Shown: positions 1 through 9,200 of the stretch, in pieces
How the letters are laid out: each line of letters begins with the position of its first letter
How positions within the stretch are numbered: position 1 is the stretch's first letter
Assembly (NCBI GenBank): GCA_030429865.1
Contig: JAUIFX010000010.1
Span: 1 to 43,739 of the forward strand
DNA length: 43,739 nt
Direction: 5' to 3'
Source: Gammaproteobacteria bacterium
Lineage (GTDB): Bacteria > Pseudomonadota > Gammaproteobacteria > Ga0077536
Made by a program: the position numbers and the translations under genes
The notes under the pieces: model-generated
Databases searched by the model: none
What the model saw: the letters and a program-made list of their open reading frames with translations, nothing else
What the model was told of the DNA's origin: nothing

Positions 1-1399
1 GGGGGAGCGTCTTCGTGGCGCCACCGGGGAGCGTGAGGTGAATGAGCGCGGCGCCGTCCTGGCGCATCAGCGCGGCGTGGGTCTCGCCGGCGGAGGCCTT
101 TGGCGGTGCGTTGGGCTGCGGGGCGATGTCGTCGCTGCGGCCGAACAGGATTTCGGCGCAGGAGCCGACATCGGTCGCGACCGAGGGAATGCCTGCCGCG
201 CCCGCTTCGAGCAGTACGAGCGGTTGCGCTTCGCTGATCGAAGTGAGCACGACGACATCGATGTCGCCGAGATACTCGTCGAGCTTGACGCGGCCGGTGA
301 AGGTGAACGTATCGCCGAGCCCGAGGTGCTCGACCATCGCCTTGCAGTCGCCGAAATACTCCTCGTCTTCCTCGGTCGGCCCCATCATCAACGCGCGCAG
401 CCCGGGCACGGTCTCGCGCAGGCGCGCCACGGCGCGGATATACGACTTGACGTCCTTGATCGGTACCACCCGGCCGATCAGTGCGATGGTCGGCGGCCGC
501 TCGCCGCGGCGGCGCTCGATAGCGGAGAAGCGCGGGAAGTCGATACCGTTGGGGACCACGGAGAGCTTGGCCGGGTCGGCGCCGTCGGCGATCTGGAACG
601 CCTGGTTGCCTTCGTAGAGCGTAATCACCTCGTCGCAGGCTTCGTAGCAGGCGCGCGAGTAGCCTTCGAACGCCGCGATCCAGAAATCCTTGAGATCGAG
701 CGCAGGGCGATCGATACCGAGGCCGACCAGCGGCAGTTCGAACAGCCAGTCGGCCATCGCGATCTCGATGCGGCGCTCGTTGGTGTAAATGCCGTGCTCG
801 GTGACGATGGCGGGACGGCCGGTCTCGAGCCGCGCACGTGCCGCGTACAGGCCGGCGTAACCGGTCGAGACGGTGTGATAGACCCGCGCGCGCGGCAACG
901 GCGCCACAGCCAGGCTGAACAGCCCGCCCATGAGCGCGCGCCAGGACCAGAAGTAATCCAGAAACGACGTCTCGGCATAACTCGCCTGGTACATCGACAC
1001 GAGCAGGTTCCAGGCTTCCCGCGAGTCGAGCAGAACCTCCTGCCCCAAGGCCTCGCGGCGCGGTGCGATGGCTTCGATGACCTGTCCGAGCGCCGCCATG
1101 CCGCCACCGGCGACGAGCGCCTCGATGGGTTCGCGCAGGCTCGCGATGAACTCGCGCTGGCGGCGCACGCGGCGATGGCCGCGCGCGAGCCGCTGCAGCG
1201 TGACCGGCGTCACCGCGCTGACGTTCGCCGGCAGTTCGTAGCGCATCGTGAGATCGGCGTCGGGTGGCATCAGCGTCACGATGTGGAAACTGAGCTCGGG
1301 CAGACCCCGGATCAGGTCGTGTGTCCAGGTCGAGACACCGCCGGCCACGTAGGGGTAGGTTCCCTCGAGTACCAGGGCGACGTCCGCCGTAGCACTCAT
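1..1399 (-). CDS. pelF: PelF, Pel polysaccharide glycosyltransferase (partial, C-terminus beyond left edge)
   Basis: The frame read from the ATG at 1399 is open to the window edge, giving about 466 residues; family members are near 500. The N-terminus reads LEGTYPYVAGGVSTW, the hallmark of the PelF/DUF3492 GT4 family, and the C-terminal half has the GT-B pattern (GRVVPIKD, then EAQPLVLLEAGAAGIPSVATD with the usual nucleotide-sugar-binding Glu). PelF is the cytosolic transferase that polymerises Pel from a UDP-amino sugar and works with PelG, PelD and PelE at the inner membrane. Its ATG overlaps the pelE stop in an ATGA junction, so it is the next gene of the operon. After about residue 420 the reading (Pro/Ala/Gly-rich) looks less like a usual GT4 tail than I expected. 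I cannot tell whether that is real divergence. Confidence 0.9.
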   Translation of the reverse strand, partial: MSATADVALVLEGTYPYVAGGVSTWTHDLIRGLPELSFHIVTLMPPDADLTMRYELPANVSAVTPVTLQRLARGHRRVRRQREFIASLREPIEALVAGGGMAALGQVIEAIAPRREALGQEVLLDSREAWNLLVSMYQASYAETSFLDYFWSWRALMGGLFSLAVAPLPRARVYHTVSTGYAGLYAARARLETGRPAIVTEHGIYTNERRIEIAMADWLFELPLVGLGIDRPALDLKDFWIAAFEGYSRACYEACDEVITLYEGNQAFQIADGADPAKLSVVPNGIDFPRFSAIERRRGERPPTIALIGRVVPIKDVKSYIRAVARLRETVPGLRALMMGPTEEDEEYFGDCKAMVEHLGLGDTFTFTGRVKLDEYLGDIDVVVLTSISEAQPLVLLEAGAAGIPSVATDVGSCAEILFGRSDDIAPQPNAPPKASAGETHAALMRQDGAALIHLTLPGGATKTLP

Positions 1400-2526
1400 G
1401 CGCGTTCCCCCACGGCCGGCAGGCCGGCCCACATACGTGCGCTCGCGCTCAACACGTCGAGGGCCGTGCCGGTCGAGCGCTGATCGACGATCTCGCGTGC
1501 CAGCGCCCGCACCGCCGCGTAGTCCCGCAGCGCGTAGTGCGCCTCGAGCAGCCAGTTGTCGAGGCTCGGCTGCGGGCCATGTCGTGCGCGCGCCGCGATG
1601 AGCCATGCCCGTGCGCCCTCCTCGTCGCCGGTGCGCAACAGCAGCCGCCCCACCGCGATGCGCGCGAACAGGTCGTCCGGTTCGTCCTCGAGATAGGCAC
1701 GGTAAAGATCGATCGCGCGGGCCCTCACGCGCGCCGTGCGATCGGCGTCGAGCAGGCCCGAGAATGCGTAGCGATCGAGGTGACGCGCGAGCTCGATGAC
1801 GTGACGCGGCGACGGGTCGCGCGCGATGCGGGCTTCGAGTTCCATGCTGCGATCGGAAAAACGCCCTTCGAGGTTGGTGATCGCGGTCGCCGCCTGGATA
1901 CGCACGGAGTTGTTCGGGTCTTCCAGCGCGCGCTTGAGGACCGGCGCGAACGGCGGTTCGAAGTGCCGGCTCATCATGCTGATCGCGAGTTGCTTCTGCT
2001 CGCGGCTGCCATAGTTGATGACGTCGGCAAAGGGCACGACCTGGCCGCGCGATTCGCGCTGCCGGCGGGTCAGCATGAGTTCGTCGTAGATGCGCTCGTA
2101 AATGCGCCGCCCGCGCTCCGGGAACAGCTCCCGGTACCATTCCTCGAACGTGCGCGAATGGCGCGCATGACGCCGGTAGAGAACGAAGCCGAGGCCGGTG
2201 GCCGCCGCGCCCACCGCGCCGAAGGCGGCCGTTGCGGCGAGCAGGTACCAGGCGAAGAACGCGCGCGCGGTGAGATGACGGCGTGCGTCGGTCTCACGCA
2301 GCTCGCCGTCCGCGAGCAGCCCGGGCAGGCGGCGGCGCAGGCGAGCCCGCGTATGCAGCGCCACGTACAGCGCAAGCAATGCCACGCTCAGACCATGCAG
2401 CCGCAGCGCCGCCGGCCACGCCGGCTGCGACGCGAGCAACTCGAGCAGCACCGGCACCCCGGCCGCGCTCGCCGCCGCCGCGACGGCGACGAAAGCCGCG
2501 TCGTAGACCAGCTCGCCGCGCGTCAC
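1396..2526 (-). CDS. pelE: PelE, inner-membrane TPR/HEAT-type scaffold of the Pel complex
   Basis: 376 residues from a GTG start at 2526, four bases after the pelD stop; an upstream GGTGTGA could be its ribosome site. Hydrophobic stretches lie near residues 8-30, 38-55 and 83-110. They are followed by a soluble part with HEAT-like (LKRALEDPNNSVRIQAATAI) and TPR-like helices. This matches PelE of other bacteria, which has membrane helices followed by TPRs and recruits PelF to PelD and PelG; P. aeruginosa PelE is about 330 residues. The stop overlaps the pelF start. The call rests mainly on position between pelD and pelF plus this architecture, since PelE diverges strongly in sequence. Confidence 0.85.
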   Translation of the reverse strand: MTRGELVYDAAFVAVAAAASAAGVPVLLELLASQPAWPAALRLHGLSVALLALYVALHTRARLRRRLPGLLADGELRETDARRHLTARAFFAWYLLAATAAFGAVGAAATGLGFVLYRRHARHSRTFEEWYRELFPERGRRIYERIYDELMLTRRQRESRGQVVPFADVINYGSREQKQLAISMMSRHFEPPFAPVLKRALEDPNNSVRIQAATAITNLEGRFSDRSMELEARIARDPSPRHVIELARHLDRYAFSGLLDADRTARVRARAIDLYRAYLEDEPDDLFARIAVGRLLLRTGDEEGARAWLIAARARHGPQPSLDNWLLEAHYALRDYAAVRALAREIVDQRSTGTALDVLSASARMWAGLPAVGERA

Positions 2527-2530
2527 GCGC

Positions 2531-3946
2531 TCACACCCGCGCGCCCTCGGCCACGTCGAGCGCATGGACCACGCGCGTCTCGACGTGCGCCGGCAGGTCA
2601 CCGAGCTCGCCCGGCAAGCGCGCGGTGAATTCGCCGAGCAGGCGGCCGGCGACCATCTCGGCCTGCTCGCGGCCCGCCAGCGGCAGCATGACGTCGAAAG
2701 CGCAGTCCGAGCCCGCGCGTTCGAACGCGAGGTCGGTGTCGCGCAGCGACGCTTCGACCGCGGCCCCGAGCGCGCCCGCGATCGCCGCGCGCTGCGTCGA
2801 CTGCAGGTTCTCGGGCGGCTCGACGACGATGGTCGCCGCCGACAGCGCGAAGCCGGCCCGGCGTGCGATGGCGCGCAGCAACTGCTCGATGCGCGGATAA
2901 AAGCCCTCCGCGTAGAGCTGTGTCTCAGAGTCCACGGCGCGCTCCAGCTGGCCGCGCCGGTAGCGCTGCGCATTGGCGTAGAAGGCGCCGACCCACTCGC
3001 ACAGCACGCGAAAAATCTCGACCGTGGACAAGTTGAGATCGAGAAATCCCATGTCCTCGATCTTGATCATGCCACGCACCTCGCCCGTATCCGGGTTGAG
3101 CAATGGCCCCGCGATCAGCCCCTGGCCCGACAGCACGGCCTCGTCGTCCGGATCGGCCACGCAGACCACGCGCGCACGGCCGATGACCTCCCTGTAGAGA
3201 GGATGATCGTCACGGAACAGGCGCTTGTAGCGATCGCGGCGGTGCCAGCCTGACTGGATCGCCGCCTCCAGCTCGCCCGACGACAGCAGGTAGATCGAGC
3301 ACTTCTGCGGGTTGATGACGACCTTGACGTTCTCGATCGCGCCGGTGAGCACGTGCGCCGGTTCCATCGTCTCGACCGCGCGCGCGGCCTTGTACATCGA
3401 TACCACGGTACGCAGCTGGCCGGCCACGCGCACTTCGAGCTGGCTCTTGGTCTCGTTGAGCGACTCGTAGGCAGCGGCGATGGTGCCGGCGCGTTCGCGT
3501 GCCTGGTCGACCTGGATTCGCAGCTGGTCGCGTTCGCGGATGTGGCGCATGCGCAGCTCGCCGAGCAGCACCGCGCTCACGGCCCACAACAGCGGCAGGC
3601 GTGCGAGCGTGAACAGGTAGGCGTAAAAGTCCTGGCTGAGCGCCTGGGCGGGGATGTAACCGGCAAACAGCGCAAGGCTGCTCACGGCGGCAGCGATCAG
3701 CCCCTCGCGCGAGCCGTACTGTGTCGCGACGAAGACGACGATGAGCCAGAACGGGTGCGGCGACCAGTCCCAGTAGCCGCTGCCGTCCAGCCACAGGAGG
3801 TCCGCGGCGACGAACAGCGCAACGAAAACCGTAATTTCGGCCAACGCATTACCGCGTACGCCGCGCCGCACCGGCGCTTCGGCCGCAGCCACCGCGGCAC
3901 CCGGCGCATCGGCGGCAGCGCTGGCGCTGGTGTCCGGCTCGCTCAT
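2531..3946 (-). CDS. pelD: PelD, c-di-GMP receptor of the Pel complex
   Basis: 471 residues from the ATG at 3946 (P. aeruginosa PelD is about 455). The reading frame stays open further upstream, but only through pelC in another frame. Four membrane helices lie around residues 36-52, 64-76, 84-102 and 110-129, followed by a charged coiled-coil-like segment (135-185), a GAF domain (about 195-320) and a degenerate GGDEF domain (about 335-470). The active-site loop reads RAGSDCAF (410-417) instead of GGDEF, so cyclase activity is not expected. An RxxD motif (R402-D405) stands where the c-di-GMP-binding inhibitory site sits in PelD. By family knowledge PelD switches on polymer synthesis post-translationally when c-di-GMP binds. 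Confidence 0.92.
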   Translation of the reverse strand: MSEPDTSASAAADAPGAAVAAAEAPVRRGVRGNALAEITVFVALFVAADLLWLDGSGYWDWSPHPFWLIVVFVATQYGSREGLIAAAVSSLALFAGYIPAQALSQDFYAYLFTLARLPLLWAVSAVLLGELRMRHIRERDQLRIQVDQARERAGTIAAAYESLNETKSQLEVRVAGQLRTVVSMYKAARAVETMEPAHVLTGAIENVKVVINPQKCSIYLLSSGELEAAIQSGWHRRDRYKRLFRDDHPLYREVIGRARVVCVADPDDEAVLSGQGLIAGPLLNPDTGEVRGMIKIEDMGFLDLNLSTVEIFRVLCEWVGAFYANAQRYRRGQLERAVDSETQLYAEGFYPRIEQLLRAIARRAGFALSAATIVVEPPENLQSTQRAAIAGALGAAVEASLRDTDLAFERAGSDCAFDVMLPLAGREQAEMVAGRLLGEFTARLPGELGDLPAHVETRVVHALDVAEGARV

Positions 3947-3963
3947 GCGCCGCGCCTGGGGTC

Positions 3964-4593
3964 TCAGGGGGTGTGCAGTTGCGAGCCGAGCGTGGCCACC
4001 ATCTCTTCGACGAGGCGCTGCGCGGCGGCGTTGACGCTGTCGCGCGCCAGGTAGCCGCGGCCCGTCGTCGAGTGGCTCGCGGCCCACAGGATGTCGCCGC
4101 TGGCGGCGGCAACGAGACGCAGGTTCAGGCCGACCACCGGCTCCTCGTGCAGGCCGTGCTGATAGCCGTACTCGGACACGCTGCCGACGAGCACGGCGTC
4201 GACTTCCAGGCGACGCCCCAGCTCGGCGGCGGCATAGGTCACGGCGAGGTCGGCGACGTCGGTCTCGAGAGCGTTCAGGGCCTGGCGCAGCGCCGTGCCC
4301 TCGGTGAGGCGGAACAGGCCGCGGCGATAGAGCTCGGTACTGACGAGTTCCGCCGCGATGAGGCCGGCCTTGGGATAATTGGTGAGGTTCTCCAGCGGCA
4401 CCACGGCGACCTCGAGCTTCGCATCGAGCGCCGCCGGTTCGCCGACATGGTGCGCCGCGTAGCGCGTATCGGCACAACTTGCGAGCAGCACGAGCAGGCC
4501 CGCGACGACAACCGCACGCCAGGCCGGCGTTGCATCGCCTGCCCCTCGACTGCCCGAGGTTTCTTCCCTGATCACGGCCCGACTCCTGCGCAT
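3964..4593 (-). CDS. pelC: PelC, outer-membrane lipoprotein of Pel export
   Basis: 209 residues from the ATG at 4593. This start is preferred over the in-frame GTG/ATG-type start near 4671 because it is preceded by GGGGGTGA and leaves no overlap with the upstream gene. A lipobox LASC ends at Cys40 after the hydrophobic run VVVAGLLVLL, although the n-region is unusually long (about 24 residues). The body (VAVVPLENLTNYPKAG; EVDAVLVGSVSEYGY; GDILWAASH) matches the PelC/CsgG-like fold. PelC forms a dodecameric ring under the outer membrane that funnels the cationic polymer into the PelB porin. It lies between the porin gene and pelD, as expected. Confidence 0.9.
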   Translation of the reverse strand: MRRSRAVIREETSGSRGAGDATPAWRAVVVAGLLVLLASCADTRYAAHHVGEPAALDAKLEVAVVPLENLTNYPKAGLIAAELVSTELYRRGLFRLTEGTALRQALNALETDVADLAVTYAAAELGRRLEVDAVLVGSVSEYGYQHGLHEEPVVGLNLRLVAAASGDILWAASHSTTGRGYLARDSVNAAAQRLVEEMVATLGSQLHTP

Positions 4594-4667
4594 TCTCACC
4601 CCCAAGCTCGGTTGACGCGCGCCCGCGCGCGCAGATTGTAACGTCAAAGCCACCGCGCGCACCCGTC

Positions 4668-6263
4668 TCACAGGCGCAGCAGCACGAAGCCGCCAAAGCT
4701 GTTCAGCGTGTTGGCGCCACCACGCGCCGCGGTAATGCTCTGGTAGAAGCGCAGCCCCACCTCGAGATCCGGCAACGGCGCGTAGACGAGCTCGGCGCCG
4801 AGATTGCGCCCCTCCCCGTTGAGACGGTCCCAGGTATAGCCGCCACGCGCGCCGAGGCGGATGTAGTCGGTCAGCTGCTCGTTCCAGACCAGGTGCAACT
4901 GATGAATCTCGCGATTGGTGAACGCAACGGGCTGGTAGCGCGTGCCGTCCGCGGTCCGTCCCTCGCGCACGTCACCGTAGTACTCGGTATCGAAGTAGTA
5001 CTCGAGATCGACGCTCGGCTCGTCACCGGCCAGCCGGTAGCTCGCGGCAAGCTGTGCACCGAGGGCGTCCGCCACGCGCGCCGTGCCGTCCAGACCGTAG
5101 CGGCTGGCATGCGCAGCGGCTTCGGCATTGAAACGTCCCTGCGTGCGCAGTCGATGCTGCACGCGCGCGCGGTGGCGATACCCTCCGTGGGCAATGCCCT
5201 CGACGAAGTCCCAGTAGGGACGCCACAGGTCGAGCTGCACGCGCGTCTCGCCGGGATTCCAGCCGAGACGGTAGCCGAACGTGACCCCGGGGCCGGCGTC
5301 GGCACCGTGCACTTCGACGTGCACGTCTCCCGGGCCGGGCCCGGCATGTTCGACGTAGACGCTGCCGAGCGCGCGGCGGCCATCGAAACGCTCGACCGCA
5401 CCGCGCGGATGCTGCACGGTAGGGTCGTCGACGTCGCGGTACTCGAGGCGCAGTCCGGCCACGGTACGCGTGTCGACGTGCACGCGGTTCTCCAGCACCC
5501 AGATGAGCTGGCGGTCCTCGTCTTCGACGTCGGACAGCTCGAAGCTCGCGCGCACGCGCGAACCGTGCTCGCTCAGCAGCGCCGCCTTGCCGCTGACCAG
5601 GTAAGCCGCGTCGTTGTCGAGCGCTAGCGCCCGATCGTAGAGCGCGAGGGCGTCGCGCCAGCGACCGAGTTCGCGTTCCTGCTCGATCAGCTCGACGAGC
5701 GTCGGCACGTCGTCCTCGCGCTGCTCCATCATCGCGCGCAGGGCGGCGCGTGCGCCGGTCTGGTCGCCGCCGCGGCCGCGCAAGGCCGCGCCCAGCCGAT
5801 CGAGCCGGCGAGCCGAGCCGTCGTCGTCTGCCGCCGCTTCACGGTCGGCATCTACCTGCGGGACCGGCGCGGGCACCAGGCGAATCTCGTGGACATCGTC
5901 ATGGTCGGCGAGTTCGACGACGATGTCCGCCGCAGGCTCGAGGTAGAAGCTGTCATAACCGTAGCGCAGATCGTGGATCCACGCGGCATGCTGGCGTGCC
6001 AGCGCGGCCATCGCCGCGGCGTCGAGGACGCTCTCGTAGTGCACCGCGACGCCGCGGCCGTCGCGCAAAAGCGTGGAGCCCGCGCGCGGCAGGCTCAGCA
6101 CGAGTACGCTGCCTTCGCGGTGTGCGCGCAGCGTGCCTGCGCCAACCGCCTCCCCCGGGCCCGGTGCCGCCGCAGGTTCGGCCGGCGCCGCGTTCGCGCC
6201 CGCGCCGAGCAGCAGCAGGACGGCCAGTGACAACGGTGCCGCGGCGCGCAACCGCAGCCTCAC
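4668..6263 (-). CDS. pelB: PelB porin: stand-alone outer-membrane beta-barrel with its own signal peptide
   Basis: 531 residues from a GTG at 6263 whose GTGA overlaps the stop of the TPR gene. The first 26 residues form a Sec signal (basic MRLRLR, then a Leu/Ala core, then ANA before APAEP). A short TPR-like segment around residues 170-240 (GDQTGARAALRAMMEQ, then a DALALYDRAL helix) is followed by alternating beta-strand sequence to the C-terminus, as in the PelB porin domain. In P. aeruginosa the TPR scaffold and the porin are one protein of about 1190 residues. Here the porin is encoded separately and in a different frame. The own signal peptide argues for a true gene split rather than a sequencing frameshift. 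Confidence 0.85.
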   Translation of the reverse strand: MRLRLRAAAPLSLAVLLLLGAGANAAPAEPAAAPGPGEAVGAGTLRAHREGSVLVLSLPRAGSTLLRDGRGVAVHYESVLDAAAMAALARQHAAWIHDLRYGYDSFYLEPAADIVVELADHDDVHEIRLVPAPVPQVDADREAAADDDGSARRLDRLGAALRGRGGDQTGARAALRAMMEQREDDVPTLVELIEQERELGRWRDALALYDRALALDNDAAYLVSGKAALLSEHGSRVRASFELSDVEDEDRQLIWVLENRVHVDTRTVAGLRLEYRDVDDPTVQHPRGAVERFDGRRALGSVYVEHAGPGPGDVHVEVHGADAGPGVTFGYRLGWNPGETRVQLDLWRPYWDFVEGIAHGGYRHRARVQHRLRTQGRFNAEAAAHASRYGLDGTARVADALGAQLAASYRLAGDEPSVDLEYYFDTEYYGDVREGRTADGTRYQPVAFTNREIHQLHLVWNEQLTDYIRLGARGGYTWDRLNGEGRNLGAELVYAPLPDLEVGLRFYQSITAARGGANTLNSFGGFVLLRL

Positions 6264-9200
6264 AAGGTCACCTCGCGGGTGCCGATGACCTCGCGCGCAC
6301 GTCCCAGGCGCCGGTTCTCGAGCAGCATCGTGACGTAATCCGCACGCAGGTGGCCGGCACCCGGGCGCTCGGCGAGCAGGGCCTCGAACTCGGCGCGCGC
6401 GGCGCTCTCGTGGCCGAGGCGGTAATGCGCCTGGGCACGCACGGCGCGCAGACGGAAAGCTGGCGCCGGCGTGGCTTCGACCAGTGCCAGCACGCGCTGG
6501 TAATGCGGTGCGGCGCGGTTGCCGAAGCCACGCTCGCTCAGGATCTCGGCGTAGAAGAAATGCGCTTCCACGTCGTCGTCGACCCGCGCCAGGTAGACTT
6601 TCAGATGGCGTTCGGCCTGGCCGCGATGACCGGCATCGAAGGCCGCGAGCCCGAGCGCTCGCCGTGCCGTGGCGTCGTGCGGCCGCAGCGTGACGAGCGC
6701 CTCCCAGGCACGGCGGGCGATCGCATCGAGGGCATGCTCCTCGGCCGTGCGTGCCGCCCAGCGCATCATCGCCGGCCCCGGGTCGCCGGCGATCAACGTC
6801 TCGAGCAGCGCACCCGCCGCGGCCTTGTCGCCGGCGGCAAGCAGCGCGTGCACGTGGCGCTCGACGACGACCGGGTCGGCAGCCCCCGGTTCGGGACCGG
6901 GCGCGAGCAGCGTCGCCGCGCGCGGCGCGCGCCCGCGCGCGGCCAGCAATTCGCTCCAGCCGGCGCGCAGGCGCCCGCTGGCCGCCCGAGCGCGCGCTTC
7001 CAGCCAGTCTAGCGCGCTATCGTCGGGACGCGGCCCCCACAACCACAGCAGCGTCGCGACCTCGTCGCTGCCGAGGGCGGCGTCCGCGGCAAGCTCGCGG
7101 TAGATGCCGCTCGCGGCCTGCTTGTCGCCGCCGGCGAGCAGTCGTTCGGCGAGCGCGCGCCGCAGCGCGGGCGGCAGGTCTTCGGCGCCGGCCATGCGCC
7201 GCGCCCAGGCGAGCGCCGCGGCCTGCTCGCCGCCCGCGACCAGCCAGTCCAGGTAAGCGCTGCCCCAGCGCGCCGGGTCGGCCGCCGCCAGCGTGGCCAG
7301 GGCCGCGCGTGCGGCGTCGCGCGCGGGACTCGCGAACAGCGTATCGACGTACAGCGTGTGCAGCGGATCGGCAGCACTGCCGGCGCTCAACGCGGTTGCA
7401 AGGAACGCGACGACGCGGTCGTGCTCGCCGGCAGCCGCGGCGGCCGACTGGTAGGCGTAGAACGCCTCGGTGCGCGCCGCGGTGTCGCCGCCGGCGCGGG
7501 CGGCGGCTTCGAGGAACGGCAGCGCGCGCCGTTGCTGGCCGAGCGCACCGAGTTCGTAGAGCCAGGTCGCGCCGAGAGTATCCTGCAGGCCGAACCGGTC
7601 GAGCCATTCGACCAGCCGGTCGGCCAGCCAGGCGCGCTGTCCCGTGCGCAAGGCCACGTCGCGCAGGGTGTAGAACGCGGTCTCGCGCACCGCCGCGGCA
7701 AGCTCGGCGCGCGCCACCGTCGCCTCCAGGTGCGGCAGCACCCGCGCGTCGCCAAACAGGGTGGCGAGATCGTAGAGGTAGTTTTCGTAGCGCGGATCGT
7801 CCGCGCCCAGCGTGGCCATGCGCTGCTCGAGATGCGCGCGCAGGGCCTCGCGCGCATCGCTCGCGAGCGCCGCTTCGCGGTACGGCGCGTACCAGGTCTC
7901 CGGCGCCCGCCGCACCAGTTCCTCGAGCAGCGCGTAGGCCGGCGTTATGGCCCCGACCGCGAGCAGGTCGTAGACCAGCGTGCGGGTCAGCGGCGCCTCG
8001 GCGCCGTCGTGCGCGAGAACGCTCGCGGCGAGCGCCGCGAAGCCGGGTTCCAGCACCTCGCGCGCGGCCGGCGCGTGCTCGCGCAGGTGGGCGAGACGCA
8101 CCAGCGCATGCAGGAAGGTACGCCGCGCTGCCTCGCTGGTGTCGAGTTCGCGCGCGGCGAGCGCCGCGGCCGCCTCGATTTGCCCACTGTCGGACAGCGC
8201 GCGCGCCGCCTCGTGCCGTGCCAACCCGGTGCCGGCATGGCGCGCGGCGAGGTCGGCGACCCGTTCGAGAACGCCCGGCAAGGTTTCACGCAGGGCGAGC
8301 AGGGCGAGATCGAGCAGGAAATCGGACGCCGGCGGCGGCGCCCCGGCGCGCATACCGGCATCGAGCCAGGCGGCGACCTCGGCGGCCGCTCCGGCGCCCG
8401 TCGCCAGCAGGCCCCAGGCCTGCATCGCCGCGAGCGAGCCGTCCTCGCGCAAGGCGCTGCCGAAGCGCTCGAGCCCGGCGCGGTGCCAGCCGAGTTCGTG
8501 GTAGATCCAGGCCAGGGATATACGATCGGCCGCGTCGTCGGCCGGCAGCGCGTGCAGGCTTTCGCGCACGCCCGCTTCCAGGCCGAGCGCGAGCGCGAGG
8601 CTGGCATGACGCAGACGCTCGCGCGGCGACGGCAGGCGTGCCGTATCGATGGCCGCCCAGCGCTCCCGCGCCACCTCGTGACTGCCGGCGAGCAGGGCGA
8701 GTTCGGCCATTGTCAGCGGTTCCGCGACGGCAAGCGCCGGCGGCAGGTGCGGCAGCAGCAACGTCGCCACGCGCGCCTGGCCGGCTGCCGCCACGGCGCG
8801 CGCGAGCGCCACCAGCGTCGCCTGCGGCAGCGCCGCCAGCGCGTCGCCGCCGAGCAGCGCTTCCAGCCGCGCCGCGGTGCGCGGTGACAGCGGTCGTCCG
8901 AGTACGCCACCGCGGCGCAGGCTGCGTAAGCCCACCTGGGCGTCGAGACGCGCAACGTAGCCGGTGAGCAGCGCCGGTTCGCGCGCAAGCGTGCTGAGTA
9001 CGAAGGCCGGCAGCACCAGCGTCACCTCGGCCGGGTGCGTAGCCAGCGCACCGGCGAGCATGGCGAACAGGTCAGCGTCTAGCCCGTGCGCGATGCCGAG
9101 TTCGACGGCGAGCAGCAGGCTCTCGGCATCGAAACGCTGCTCGACCCAGGCCGGCAGCAGGCTGGCGACGGCCTCGGTACGGCCAGCACCGAGGTAGATG

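Noticed and set aside
6255-6270. PelB split as a sequencing frameshift
   Set aside because: The downstream protein starts with a clear signal peptide and a GTGA coupling, which a random frameshift would not create.
6751-8967. Plus-strand open frame of 738 codons opposite the PelB scaffold
   Set aside because: Extreme Arg/Ala/Pro content and no family resemblance; a shadow of the TPR gene.
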